Below, in pieces: positions 36,005-47,201 of a DNA stretch of 64,000 nt (positions are counted from its first letter, which is position 1; each line of letters opens with the position of its first letter). Made by a program: the position numbers and the translations under genes. Under the pieces are notes generated by a model. The model ran no database searches. It was not told the origin of the DNA and saw only the letters and a list, made by a program, of their open reading frames with translations. The stretch comes from Pezizomycotina sp. ARF18 (taxonomy: Eukaryota; Ascomycota): positions 47,903 to 111,902 of the forward strand of contig AZLU01000075.1 of NCBI GenBank assembly GCA_002224055.1, written 5' to 3'.

Positions 36005-38690
36005 TAGATTTATGGCCTACCTCGCTCGCAAGTCAATTATACGAGCCGATTGTTACTGGATGCCTCGGATAGACTGTACCGGCCCTGTATGTCGCAGCCT
36101 CTTCGTCTGAAGGGATCTGGATTGCGGCGAGGAGTTTGGGATGCTTCCAGCTAGAAAGGTATATCCAGAGCTAGATACGCAATCTCAACTAGCTCTATTT
36201 CTGATTCCGAAAACTGGGGTAAAAAATTTACAGCACAAGGATCGGAGAGGTAGTAGCTAATCCGGAAGAAGTATCATTTTAGCGACTGGATGAGCTGGAG
36301 CAGAAACTTACACGGACTGAATAAAAAGAAGTATTAATAAACATTATTACCACCAAATTTTTCAAAAGGCAAGTAATAAATTATACAAATCTTAGCAGAT
36401 TATAGTCTTTACCTGTCATAAAGAATCATTTCGCGCGAGTATTTGGCTCCTGCTTCGTAGGAACACTTCGATACTTACTAAAACTTGTTCCACTAGCTGT
36501 GTCGTTTGCTTTTATGTCTTGGCCAAGTAAAAAGTGTAATACGATCATAATAGAGCGGCGGTTTCCGAGCAAGCTAGCACCGCTCAAAAGTGGGACGGTA
36601 ACTGAATTTTTATAAATTTAGATTGGGAGAGAACAACGAAAGGAGTAAATGGGGGGGGGTACAAAGAGTCCATGTCGTTATTCGGTAGGCGGCTCTCACG
36701 CCACGGTTCCAGTGTCTTTGATAGCTTCGGGGATTAGCTCAGATTTATTTTTTGTAGAAGTCATCTTGTGTGCTTAATTGCAGTATTGTTTGTCTCTATT
36801 GTTCGCTGATTTGTTTCACCAAAGTTGCCCAAAGGCGCCCTGAAGAATCTTATTCTTAGAGAGGGGAGAGAAGAAAGAAGCGCCACATATATAAACGGCG
36901 ACAATATCCTTATATTGCTAGTCATGGACTCATGGGTAGTCAGCAGTGCCAAGGAGAGCTGGGCGGTGCCAAGGCAATGTGGAAATTAAGGGTCCAAACA
37001 CGTCAAGGCTTGTATATTCGTCCCATCTTAAGCGAATAAACAACGATTAGAACCAGTGCATTCCGTGAGCCGGGTATAACGACATTCGGTAAGAGATAAT
37101 AATATTCGAATACTAAAATAGCCCGACTCTCTCCTATCGATAGCCAAGCTCTCATTGTCGCCTAAGGGGCTGAAGCCAAGACTAGTGGCGTCGTTTACTA
37201 TAGTTCAACGAGCGCGGAGGAAGCTTTAATATTATTAAAATCTTCAACACTTTACATCTAATTGAATCGTTAAGCAAGAGTTGAACGTATAATAATCAGA
37301 CAAAGATCTACATAGCCTCGGTTGCGATACGCCACTTCTGGGCCGTGGATCTCTCGAAATCTTCTAAGCTTCATCATGCCCCTCAGCTAGTTTCGGCAAT
37401 TCGGACGTAATCAAGAAAAAAAAACCGAAAAAAATATATAGATATTTCTTTTTTTTTTCGTTTTCTCCAGTTCTATTGCTAATGAGGGAATACTTCCTAG
37501 CTCCTTGGCCATTATAAATCCGTCTGATTTTTGTCCGAACTCGAGGACCAGTAGAAAATTGTATTGTGTATTGTGGGCTGCTCATGGACTATTATTGGTG
37601 GCGTTAGGGGCTTCTGTATCCACTAATAGGACTGTTAACAAAGCATTATAAATAGCCAAGAAACTAAAGAAATAGGACTCATACTTAAAACGCCATCGCT
37701 TTCGGTACCGTAATGGAGCGACGAAGCTGCAAGGTACGACGTACCTTTAAGGTGACATGTTGATCTCCCATGAGGTAAGTACTTAGTAGAGCTATGTGTT
37801 CGGGAAAGAGCTGTATCGAAATACCTATTTTATCATAGGCCTCATTTGTTTGCGAAATCACTGCCTATATCACCAAAGGTTTAATTCTCTTAAGATATTG
37901 CTAGAATTCTTTGGCAGCTACAGTAGTCGGCAAGCTCTTAGCTGTCCTTCCCCTCCGCCATCCTCCTTCAACCCCCTTCCCCCACCTTTCCACTCGGTCC
38001 CTCAAATGCATATAAGACAAATTAGTCAAATATCTACGAAGCTTGCTCCTATAGATCCAAAAGATTTAGCGCGCCAAGTGTGAAGCTTCGGATGATATCA
38101 ACGGCATAGCGAGCTGCATATTGGTGATATCTGCAGGAGGTGGATTAATCAAAGTCCACAAAAATACGTTAGCGGTTTGAGTATATAAGCCACTAGCTCG
38201 TAGATGAAAATGCAGTAAAGAACACCACCCTTTCTTACCACATAGCGGCATCTGCTACATAAAAATCTTCATAAGATTACATCGCATCCTTTCCGGGTTT
38301 TCTATTCGATTACTTATAGGTACTTCGTGAAAACATTCAATAAGTACCGCTACTGACCCCAGAGTTCTTAAACCTTATTCAGACTTCTAGTTCCCGTATC
38401 ACGAAGAGCTCCGTCTAAAGCCCCATTTTATAGTCAATATAGAACTTAAAGCGCAAAATCATCAAGTCTCCGGGTCCATAGTGTTCTAAGAGAGGCCTAG
38501 GCTTCACAATGTAGTATTCCCGACGGTCCTTTGAAGCTGAGCATATGAATATTGGCTGCGGGGTTGTAGTTCAAAGCACGATGTTTGGCTTGCATCCTTT
38601 ATCGCTAGTTAGGCCTGAGAGATAGTCCCTCGGACTCCCTCCGAAACAGAGAACGTATCTGTAGCTGTTTTTTATATCGCTGCAATGTGA
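36005..38690. other. Gene-poor stretch
   Basis: About 2.7 kb. A G-run lies at 36652-36659, and short A/T runs at 37410-37460. No coding segment is supported; 37796-38083 is an open frame without protein character. Confidence 0.4.
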
Positions 38691-38701
38691 TCTCTTTCTT
38701 T

Positions 38702-38711
38702 TATAAAAGGC
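38702..38711 (+). promoter_or_regulatory. Candidate TATA box of the aspartic-protease gene
   Basis: TATAAAAGGC, about 100 bp upstream of ATG 38806, with a CT-rich stretch just before it. Confidence 0.5.
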
Positions 38712-38805
38712 GAGGTTCGACCCACCATTCGGAGATTCTGGTAACATCCCCCCGCTCCAGTATCTTCAGAGTAAATGGAAAGCATCCATTAGCTCCCCTC
38801 TCACC

Positions 38806-40635
38806 ATGTACTCTTCTGAGATTATTTACATCCTAGCCGCTTTATTGGCATATTCTCCCTTTGCGGATGCCGAGCAGTCGCTCCTCCGCCTTCACCGCCG
38901 GCCGCGATGCAAACATCGCCCCCGTCTCCGGAAAAAGTAGAAGCTGTACTAGACCTACTAAAGCGAGCTTCCGTTGATCCTCCCGGACCAGGCTTATACG
39001 ATTCTACGTACAGCGCACCTAACCCTCTTAGCACTATTGTCCGTCCGGGGTGTCCGGAGCGAACAAAAATGCCTTCCTGACGTGGATAGATAAGACTGGA
39101 GGGACCAATACGTTCACGAACAATGTGGATGCTTACCCCTACTTGACTTATACCGTCGATATACCACCAGACAGCGCTGCGTCGATTGGTGGCTCTGGCC
39201 CCGGCGGCCGGCTGGCTAATTTCCTGACCCTGCTCTAAAGTTCTACAATGCTCCTGTGGACACAGGTTCCTCCATGATTATTTGGTGTCGATAAGATCGG
39301 AGGAATGGATAATCTTGACTACATCGACCCTTAATTACAATGGTTACCAGCTTTTTCCTTTGGAAAACGGCGGAGACTTAATGTAATTAACGGCCCCCTT
39401 AGAGAAATAAAGCAAAAATGGCGATAAGTAGAGGATCGAGAATGCCGCGTTTATAGAGCTTCGAGCAGCTGACAGTTAACTTGTGCTATTTTGAAAAAAT
39501 AAAGCCTAGGGAGATGGACCAAACTTCAGATCACTTTGAAGGGCGGGCAGACGGCCAAGCGGTTACCGCTACGCCGACGGTGCTTATTGCAACCCAGTGG
39601 GCTACTAATTGCGCCGGGTTTGTGGCCGGAAGCGTATGGCCAACCCCTGGTGTTTTATCTACCAGAAATGACGGCCCGACGAATTGCAATGCTCCCGGTT
39701 ATGACTTCACCAATAGTAAGAGCGTGAAATCATGGGTTGGACCGTGGCCCGCCAACCCACCCGTTTTCGCAGATTACTTCGGTATGGGCTGGGTAACTTC
39801 AACCAGGGCAAACAAATCCCCATTAACTCGCAGTTTGCGAGGACCATCACCGGCCTTACCGCCCAAGGTGGTACACAGTATTCGATCACCAGCGGGTCGA
39901 CATCTTCCTGCGGTACCAACTGCAATATCAACCAGGGCTACACTATCGGGAGAAAAGGGATACAGTTCGGCCTTATCAACCACGACGGACTGCTTGTACT
40001 ACTCCTTAGCACACAGCGCCTTCAATAGTGCCGACTGGATCCGACCATCCGCTTGTATACAATTCTTCGATAAGGATTCGGACACGGTGATAAATTCCCC
40101 CGGCGGTAATTGTCAATTCGGCCAGATCCTGCCCGATACCGGTCAGCCGGGATTGACCATGAGAATTGGACAAGATTCTACCGGTGCATTCCCGGCGAAT
40201 TTCCTGCCGGCGTCGCAAATGACTACCGGCGGTACTCTACCCGCTAATACACACATGAAAGTCTGGCTAGGCTGGGTAAACGCCGCACAACAAGGCAACT
40301 GGGGCGCCGCGAGATCTCTTGCTTTCGACTACAAGGTCGGTGTGACTTCGCCATTCCCCAACGGGCATGGGATTTCTCCCCCGTCCTCACCCGCGCCGCC
40401 GAGCACAGATCTCATGTATGGAGATGGTCAACATACGGGAGCTTTATGAACACAGGTCGCAGGTAAGCATCCTCTCTCTGATATTCGCCCAACAATTCTC
40501 GAACTAACAAAGAAAACTAGATTCTTCGACTTGTACGATATGTGTTGGAGCCCCTTAGCGGGAAGTGTAGGCTTTCGCCCTAAGCAGAGTTCAACGTGGA
40601 ATGGGCAGACTGGCGGCGGTTGTGTTTATTGTTAA
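38806..40635 (+). CDS. Secreted pepsin-like aspartic protease (frame-shifted)
   Basis: ATG 38806 gives a signal peptide (MYSSEIIYILAALLAYSPFADA). A propeptide-like region with a Pro-rich stretch follows, then LTYTVDIP, SIGGSGPGGRLANF and KFYNAPVDTGSSMII (39240-39285), the first catalytic Asp motif. The middle has VWPTPGVLSTRNDGPTNC, FADYFGMGW and NINQGYTIGRKGIQFGL. The second lobe has ADWIRPSACIQFFDKDSDTV and QILPDTGQPGLTMRIGQ, the second DTG motif. After GAARSLAFDYKVG a phase-2 intron (40463-40520, CTAAC branch) joins NTGRR to FFDLYDMCWSPLAG and the stop at 40633. Several cysteines suggest disulphides. Slips near 38870, 39040, 39290, 39790 and 39990. It looks like a divergent branch of A1 proteases rather than classical pepsin; the region 39290-39480 aligns worst and may hold another intron. 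Confidence 0.68.
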
Positions 40636-40639
40636 TTAA

Positions 40640-41185
40640 GGAGCGTCTGGTTGGAGGTGCTCGGAGGTGAGCGGCGGAAGCGGAATGAAAGGAAAAAAGG
40701 ATTTCAAGTTAAAATCTTGAAGTCCCTTCCCGATGTCCTTCTGAAGCTCGAAGGGAAGAAGAACATAAGCTTTTGTTATCAATTCAGAGATTCCATTTGC
40801 ATCTCGACGTATATTTCGTTCTTTTGCTGGTTTTTTTTTTTTTTTTTTTTTTTTTTTAACGCTTATTAGCGCGCTGGCCGCATGATATATTTATCTTACT
40901 CAACACTCAGTTAAAATCACGGAATGTCTACCCCTGACTATATCCACTCATCTCCTTCCCATTCCACTTATTATTACGTGGAATGTTGCTTATTAGCTGG
41001 GAACGTGATGTCTTTTTTATAGCTTCTCAAAAATACTATCGTACAAGGCCCATTTCTTAGATAACCGGCGAATTAATGTCCTACAGTCGTTCTCCCCTTG
41101 ATGAACAAATTATACCTTATAAATACGGTCATAATATAGATAAAAGCAGGGCGGGATATCGTTCCCGGGTTCGGCCTACAGAACG
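40640..41185. other. Intergenic with poly-T
   Basis: 3' flanks of two convergent genes, with a 27-nt poly-T at 40831-40857. No gene is seen. Confidence 0.5.
40831..40857 (+). repeat. Poly-T tract (27 T)
   Basis: Homopolymer downstream of the aspartic-protease gene. Confidence 0.9.
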
Positions 41186-41191
41186 CCTGGA

Positions 41192-42189
41192 CTAAGAAGA
41201 GCTATAAGCAGTAATAGCCGCCTTGATCGTAATAGTGAGTGAGCCAAACTGCTTCTGCAAACTTGTGCTCTGGGTCGGTGCTTCGTCGTTGAGCGAGAAA
41301 GCCAATGCCTATTTTAGTATGTTAGAAACATGTAAAACCCTGATATGCGGTGCTAGGCTTTTGTCTCCCGAAGTAGAACGATGCGAGAATTTGGGGTTAA
41401 CTTACGTCCTGAGAAGCTTCTAAGCCGACAAGGCTAACTCGTGCCGGTTCCGTGAGGAAGAATAAGGACAGGAGCTATTGTTTTACTTGAGTCAGCACTG
41501 GAGGTCAAGGTAGAGGCTTTTTTTTTGACACTCCTATAAGAGAAGATAGATTATTGGGGACGAACGCCGTGTTTTCCGATTATCGTGCTCAGCATTTGCT
41601 GGGAGACTTGGACATACTGGATGTAGTTTTGAAACATCCCACGTTAGCCTAGGCACTGCGGTTAGATCCGAATAGAGAGAGGCTATAGCTATTGGCCTGT
41701 ACATACCGTGGTAACCACATTCAGGATGTCCGACGCTTCGGAGTCGCTGAAACAACCGGCTAGAAAGTTATATACCCACTTCCTCATCACTATTTGTCCA
41801 CATAATAAATTCTTTGTGTAGATTAAAGAATTGGTTGCAAAAATTACCGGGTTGGCTTGTTCATTCAGAATTTGGTTGATGGTCGCCGTGATGTTTTGGA
41901 GTCCTGTAGAAACTCTCTGTTAAGATACGAAAGTTAGTCAGGTATTATTAGGATTTTGACAGATTTGCTACTTTATAGGTCTTTTTATCAAGCTAAATTC
42001 ATCGTGATGGAAACCTGCTTACCGGCCTTGAATTAAAACATTGACAATATTGAGATTGCCAGTGAGTGTGTTCAGATCACTAGACTGCTTCGTAATGTCT
42101 TGAATGCTGCCGATTAATGCGTTGGAAGACTGGCCCGTAACAGAGGCGGCCTGGAGACCAGCGAAGAGAGCGATAGTTAAAAACTTCAT
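41192..42189 (-). CDS. HsbA-like hydrophobic-surface-binding/cell-wall protein, copy A
   Basis: ATG 42189 encodes a clear signal peptide (MKFLTIALFAGLQAASVTG), then NALIGSIQDITKQSSDLNTL and NIVNVLIQGR up to a GTAAGC donor. Following exons give STGLQNITATINQILNEQANP, a block CFSDSEASDILNVVTT, and YVQVSQQMLSTIIGKHGV, the family fV-x2-HQxLLxxxIGK-like core. The last exon reads LAFSLNDEAPTQSTSLQKQF and TITIKAAITAYSSS, stop at 41192. This helical repeat architecture is that of HsbA (hydrophobic surface-binding protein A) relatives, secreted proteins that coat hydrophobic surfaces or recruit hydrolases. Small exons with short introns are as expected; frame slips remain near 41900 and 41620. The link of the last exon rests on similarity to the family C-terminus, so the 3' end is less certain. 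Confidence 0.6.
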
Positions 42190-42317
42190 TTTTCCTATAG
42201 ATTATAAAACGTAAGGTTTGTGTAAAGAGCGTAATATGGAATTGGAGAAGTGGAAGGAGTGCGACAAGGAGATCTCTTTCTGTGCTGATTTGATTCATAA
42301 CAAGGACATCTGGAGAG

Positions 42318-42325
42318 TATTTATA
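42318..42325 (-). promoter_or_regulatory. Candidate TATA box of HsbA-like copy A
   Basis: TATAAATA on the minus strand about 130 bp upstream of ATG 42189. Confidence 0.4.
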
Positions 42326-42429
42326 CCGAAGGGAAGAATGAATAGCTGTCCAACGTCGCCAGGCTAGTATTGACATATAAAATGACCAGTGATTAATACC
42401 CGAGCATTCTCCGCTCCCATCCATTAACT

Positions 42430-43880
42430 AACGCGAATAGCTCTGTAGCAAAAGCTAAAATCCTTACAACTATCCAGCAACATTCGGTTACAAACAATCG
42501 AATTCTCCGCCGTCTTTGGCTAAATGCATCTTCTAAGTTCTAGCCATGCCAATAACAGGAAAACCTAAACATATTGATTATTATAGCCTAGGCAGCAGAT
42601 AAATATCCAAACTAGTATTTTTAACCGGTAGATTACTATACGCGATAAATATCTTCCGAACTCGGGAGCGGGCGAGGTGTGTAACCTACATTAACGGAAT
42701 GATCTGTCTCCAATGTCCCCAAGGAATATAGAGAGGGCCGATTTACAAACAACGTCCTTAAGGATTTCTGCCTGACGATTTCACTTAGCCAGTTATACTT
42801 AAAGTGGTTTGGAAGACTTTGTCTAGTCTAAAGACTTTTAATGAAAGTTCGCTATCCGCGAAAAATGAATTTAGTTACGGAAGGAACGGAAAACATCATT
42901 TCCGAAAATATTAGTTTCAAAGCGCGTCCTTGAGCGAAGTAATTTAACACGCTGTGTAGCAGAGTGAGCCGAACGAGTTGGAATGGTATCAGGGATATTT
43001 CTGATAAAGGAGGATCAATTGTGCGTCGGCATGGAATGGATCAGCAGTTACACCAGATCGTTCGCCACAATGAATCTCCGAGAATCGTCGGCACACTTCC
43101 GAGAAATGTTTACTGGCGAGAATTTTTTAGGCTACAGTGTTGGTAATTTTGGTGTATAACTAATATTGACGACAGTTATTAAGTTAACAGAGTTCTGTTG
43201 AATGGGAACTTTTCATATCGTCATACTTCATAAACTTCGACTTAGGCAATTTAGAAAGAAAACAATTGCACTAAGTGAATTTTATGGAGGACTGCGAACG
43301 TGAGATAGTTCTTATAAGAATGTAATATTGAATATAACGACCGCACGGCGTAATTGAGAACCATTGAGCACAGTGCATGGTGGATGTAACGCGGTTGCAG
43401 AAATCGAAAATATCTCGATCTCAAAAACCGAAAAGACCTGCCCCAGATTTCTCGATTCCGGTTGAAGAAATGTAGGAGACTGGGCTTAATAATCTTTATA
43501 AGAGACGTTCGTTTCCACTAATGGCGTGCACAATGGCTAGCTTGTATAAGAGTCAATAGCGGATATGAAAGTGATATCCAGGGAATTGAATTGGTCTTGC
43601 GCGGTGGAGGCTTGGGTAGGAATCATTTTGATTATGATCGACGAAAAACGACTTCTCAAAAAGTTAGTTCAATGAGTTGTAACATGGCTACTTGCAAATA
43701 AGTTACGTGTGGAGCTAACTGACATCTATCGGAGATTTTAATGAAACTATATCGTCTCCAATAGGTCCACTTAAGGAAGCGGCATTGTTAACACTATATA
43801 GATCCAATTGTATTAGTGTCTTCACGTTGGGAAAACAAATCAATAATAAAGAAAATCAATAAAAAAAAAAATAGCAATAA
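42430..43880. other. AT-rich spacer between HsbA-like copies
   Basis: No clear coding exon. Some of it may be the lost 3' part of copy B. An A-run lies at 43860-43870. Confidence 0.35.
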
Positions 43881-43889
43881 TAACCGAGA

Positions 43890-44521
43890 TTTGACGAGGG
43901 TGCACACTCGTATTTTCCGATGAGACTCTGCAATGATTGCATTCCATGAATATGCTTTACATAGGGCGGCGAATAGTTAGCAAGATTACCTATAGCAAAT
44001 TATCTGTATTCCGATGCTTATGATGAACTACACAATAGTAAATTTCCGGAGACTTACCGGTTCAGAACTCCAATGATACTTGTTGCATCTGAATCACTGT
44101 AGACAGGTGGCTGGACATAGTTACTCAGCTCGCATTTTCTAATAATTTGGTTGCTTGAAGACTGAAATTAACAATCTATATTACCGTTTGTCTATTTGGC
44201 TTACAGCCTGGTTTATCGTGTTCGTTATCTCTGTAAGCCTTGATCTTCTTTCTAAAATATCCGGTAAAGTCGGTTATCGTGGGGTGAACTAAGGGGCTCT
44301 TTGTTTAAATGATGAATATGATTTTTACAAATACTTAGCTTACCGGACCTTCTTACGAGACGTTACTTGTATCGACATTTGTACAATGGATTCAGGTCAC
44401 TGGCCATACCCGTAAGAAACTGTATGCCATTAGAGACGGCTGAAGCGGACTGCGCTATCACACTGATGGCGTAGAAGCCGGAGAGGGATAGAAGAATAAA
44501 TGAAATTTCGCAATGATATTC
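43890..44521 (-). pseudogene. HsbA-like copy B (degenerate)
   Basis: The same exon series as copy A is readable. It starts with a hydrophobic leader without a proper ATG (SFILLSLSGFYAISVIAQ), then SASAVSNGIQFLTGMASDLN. RLTEITNTINQAVSQIDKR is equivalent to copy A STGLQNITATINQIL; VYSDSDATSIIGVLNR to FSDSEASDILNVV; VKHIHGMQSLQSLIGKYE to the IGK core. Introns with GTAAG donors separate them. The start codon position reads ATT/GCG instead of ATG and no C-terminal exon equal to copy A is found, so it is called a relic, though sequencing indels could contribute. A TATA-like TATTTATA lies near 44638-44646. Homology to copy A is the main support. Confidence 0.5.
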
Positions 44522-44524
44522 CCT

Positions 44525-45655
44525 TGAAATCAAGTGCTTGACCTAAGTATTTAGGTATGTAAATGGCGGAGTTTTGTATCACAAGCTTGGAAATAATGAT
44601 GAACTGGGCCCAGATAACGAGCAACTGTCCGATGTCTTATAAATACATTTTAGACTGGACGATTTCGATTATTCAATTTGTTGGCTGTTGAAAAAATGGG
44701 GTGCCAAACCTCATTGAACATTGGAGGCAAAGCCTTGAGATTTTAACTGATGTCGACCCGGTGATTTAATTCTGTATCCGATCCCCAGGGACTTTGCCAT
44801 AGAGCTGCGATCGGGGAGATCAATCGGACGTTGTAAAAAGTAAACTTTCTATTCAATACAAAGAGACATTCCAAGGACGCCGTCGATTTATGAGAAGGTT
44901 ACCACAAAATAGTCAACGGGTCGTACTGAGCCTTTGAGTTTCCTTCAAGCAGTTGGTAGTCTTCAAGGGCTTTACTTTAGTTGGACTCCTTGAAATATTG
45001 GACTGAACATATATTTACTGAGAACTTTGCAGCCGTCGCACAGAATTTAGACACTTTACTTAAAATGACAGTAAATTGATAGAATATTTAGCATTGCGTA
45101 ATGGAACACTACCGAGCAGAGTGGAGAACCATTACTGAATCATGTGTAATGACTGGCTCTACAATGTTTTGCACATGGTACAAGCGTGTGCAAATATTAT
45201 TTTCAAGTTCGTTGGTCTAAACGACAAATATAGTCTCCGTTACGGCAGAGACTGAATACAGAAAGAAACACAGCGATTTGACGCCTAATCAATGAAAGCT
45301 GTAACAATCTAAGGTACCTTCTCGCTCAATGTTCCTTGGCAGTTTAGCTCTAGTTTGCGGTTAAACCCGAATATAGCAGCTAGCTGGAGGATGGCAGTTG
45401 TCACCGCGCTGAACCCTTGCTGAAAGTCGACTTGAGATCTGGCACGCTTTTCTCCAAGGATTTCTCATACGCCTACCGGCTCTGTTAACATTATTCTTTA
45501 AGCCATTAAGAAGTACAGAGATCGCTTACAGCAAATCCAGTTTCAAATGAGATAAAGGTCGTTTTGGCGGATGCGAAGATCGGGTTTAAAATGATTATAT
45601 CACTTTGATAGCATCTTAGAGCGAGGAATTGAGTTAAAATCAACTATCTGGAGGT
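44525..45655. other. Spacer with possible HsbA-like exon relic
   Basis: Mostly uninterpretable AT-rich sequence. A minus-strand stretch at about 45315-45430 reads FQQGFSAVTTAILQLAAIFG, reminiscent of the second HsbA exon, so another decayed copy may lie here. Weak. Confidence 0.25.
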
Positions 45656-45659
45656 ATTC

Positions 45660-46450
45660 TTACTGTTTAGCTCCAATGGCTGAACAAGCTTGTTGGCAGG
45701 TTTGGGTAGCCTAAATTTGAAGTGATTAGCCTTACCAGTATTTAGGTATCTTTGGAGAAAGAATCATTTCCACGGCATGGTAAATAACGGAGAATAACTT
45801 ACGGTATTGTATGCAGCGGTAACAGTTGCTTTCTCCGTCTGCGAGAAACTTACGGTGCCGGCCTATTTAACCATTTCCAGATTTGATATTAAGACACAAT
45901 CAAGGACGGAACAGTGACTAGGTGTGAGCATTACTTACGCCGTTATTGGTCTGGGCGTAGATGGTGATAGTAGTGGTAGGGTAATAACTTCCCTGGTTAA
46001 TTACCTAAGCGATTAAAAACATTAGTACTACAGGTAATGGGCGCTGCCCCGTTGTGATGATGAAAGGCAACTTTAGGTGCCAGAAAATGGAATGGCTACC
46101 GTTAATTGACTCGTAAGACGCTAGGCGTCAATGAATTAGCGATTCCTTTAATATTGCTGGCTAATTGAGCGATCTCTTGGAACTGGCTGAGCAGCTGGTC
46201 GGCCGTTAGAGCTCGGGGGGCAAGTGCGGCACATTGGACTGGAGGCCAAATGTGAGCAGGTAGATAATCCAACTGATATCCATTTGTGGCGATGTTGTAA
46301 TAATTGTAGCTGAGTTGAGCTATTGGAAGAAAGATGTTTTGAAATATCTGCGGGAGTTCGGCCCTGAGACTTGAGAATTGATCGACTTGGTAGTGATCAC
46401 GCACCGTATACTTCCTGACTCCTGGCTTTTGGCTTCGACTCCGAAGCAAT
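45660..46450 (-). CDS. HsbA-like copy C, probably partial
   Basis: A long frame reads FSSLRAELPQIFQNIFLPIA, then PPVQCAALAPRALTADQLLS and QFQEIAQLASNIKGIANSL. In relatives the CAALAPRALT motif followed by an xQFxxIxQxSxD-like helix opens each HsbA repeat. After an intron with a TACTAAT branch (about 46030) another exon gives GSYYPTTTITIYAQTNN, GTVSFSQTEKATVTAAYN and, after a further short intron, ATQTCQQACSAIGAKQ with stop at 45660. The C-terminal Thr-rich, cysteine-containing tail fits a cell-wall or secreted protein. No start codon or signal peptide was found, so the N-terminal part is missing or frame-shifted. It may be the 3' half of a multi-repeat HsbA protein. Confidence 0.45.
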
Positions 46451-46599
46451 GATCAGAGCAATTATATAACGATCGCCAGCGCCGGAATTGGAGGTAGAGA
46501 TCGTCATAGATGACCCGAGGAAAAAAATTATGGATGACATCCGCTTCTGTAAGATCGAGACGCAAAGTGTAACGTTAATTGACAAGACCGTATAACAAT

Positions 46600-47195
46600 C
46601 ATAGGTTCGATGTTACACCAGGCGCTGTTGCCAGCAGGCTCTACTTTATAATTACTACCTTCCTATGATTCTCTCCAAATCAATAGGCTCCCTTATCGAT
46701 TAACGTATTGTTCGTACTACTCTGCTAGCTGTCGTGCAAAATTTGAGGCGCCCGCACGTGTTAAAGGTCAATGGTATCGGTGCGCGTGAGGCATGACGTA
46801 CAATATTGCTTCTGGAAGGTCAAATGCAGTTCTAGTTTACGTAAATGAAGAAACTGAAAGCACGCACTTCATATTATATGAATCGAGCACCCGATATCCA
46901 TTGCAAACTTTCAAGTTCACGACGCTGTGTATCAATCCTAGCGTGAGTTCTCACTTTTCGTCTGGCAGCGGATCAACGTGAAGAATTCTGTAGCATTATA
47001 TCGGAATGGAAAGGTTCGTGAATTCATTAAAAGCCTAAACCCTCGTTTTCTCCTCCATATCTGCTCCAGGGCTTCTTTCTCAGCAAATAAGGCATAGTTT
47101 GCTGGTACCAGGCAACCCCGCTGACCTGTATATCAGCCCGTGATCTGTGAACCTTCTTAAGACGTTTATTAATTTGGTTTTATGACTATCCTTGA
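46600..47195. other. Intergenic, no gene recognised
   Basis: A 62-codon plus-strand frame at 46793-46981 starts with ATG and has balanced composition but no features; it is not called. Confidence 0.35.
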
Positions 47196-47201
47196 AAACC
47201 T

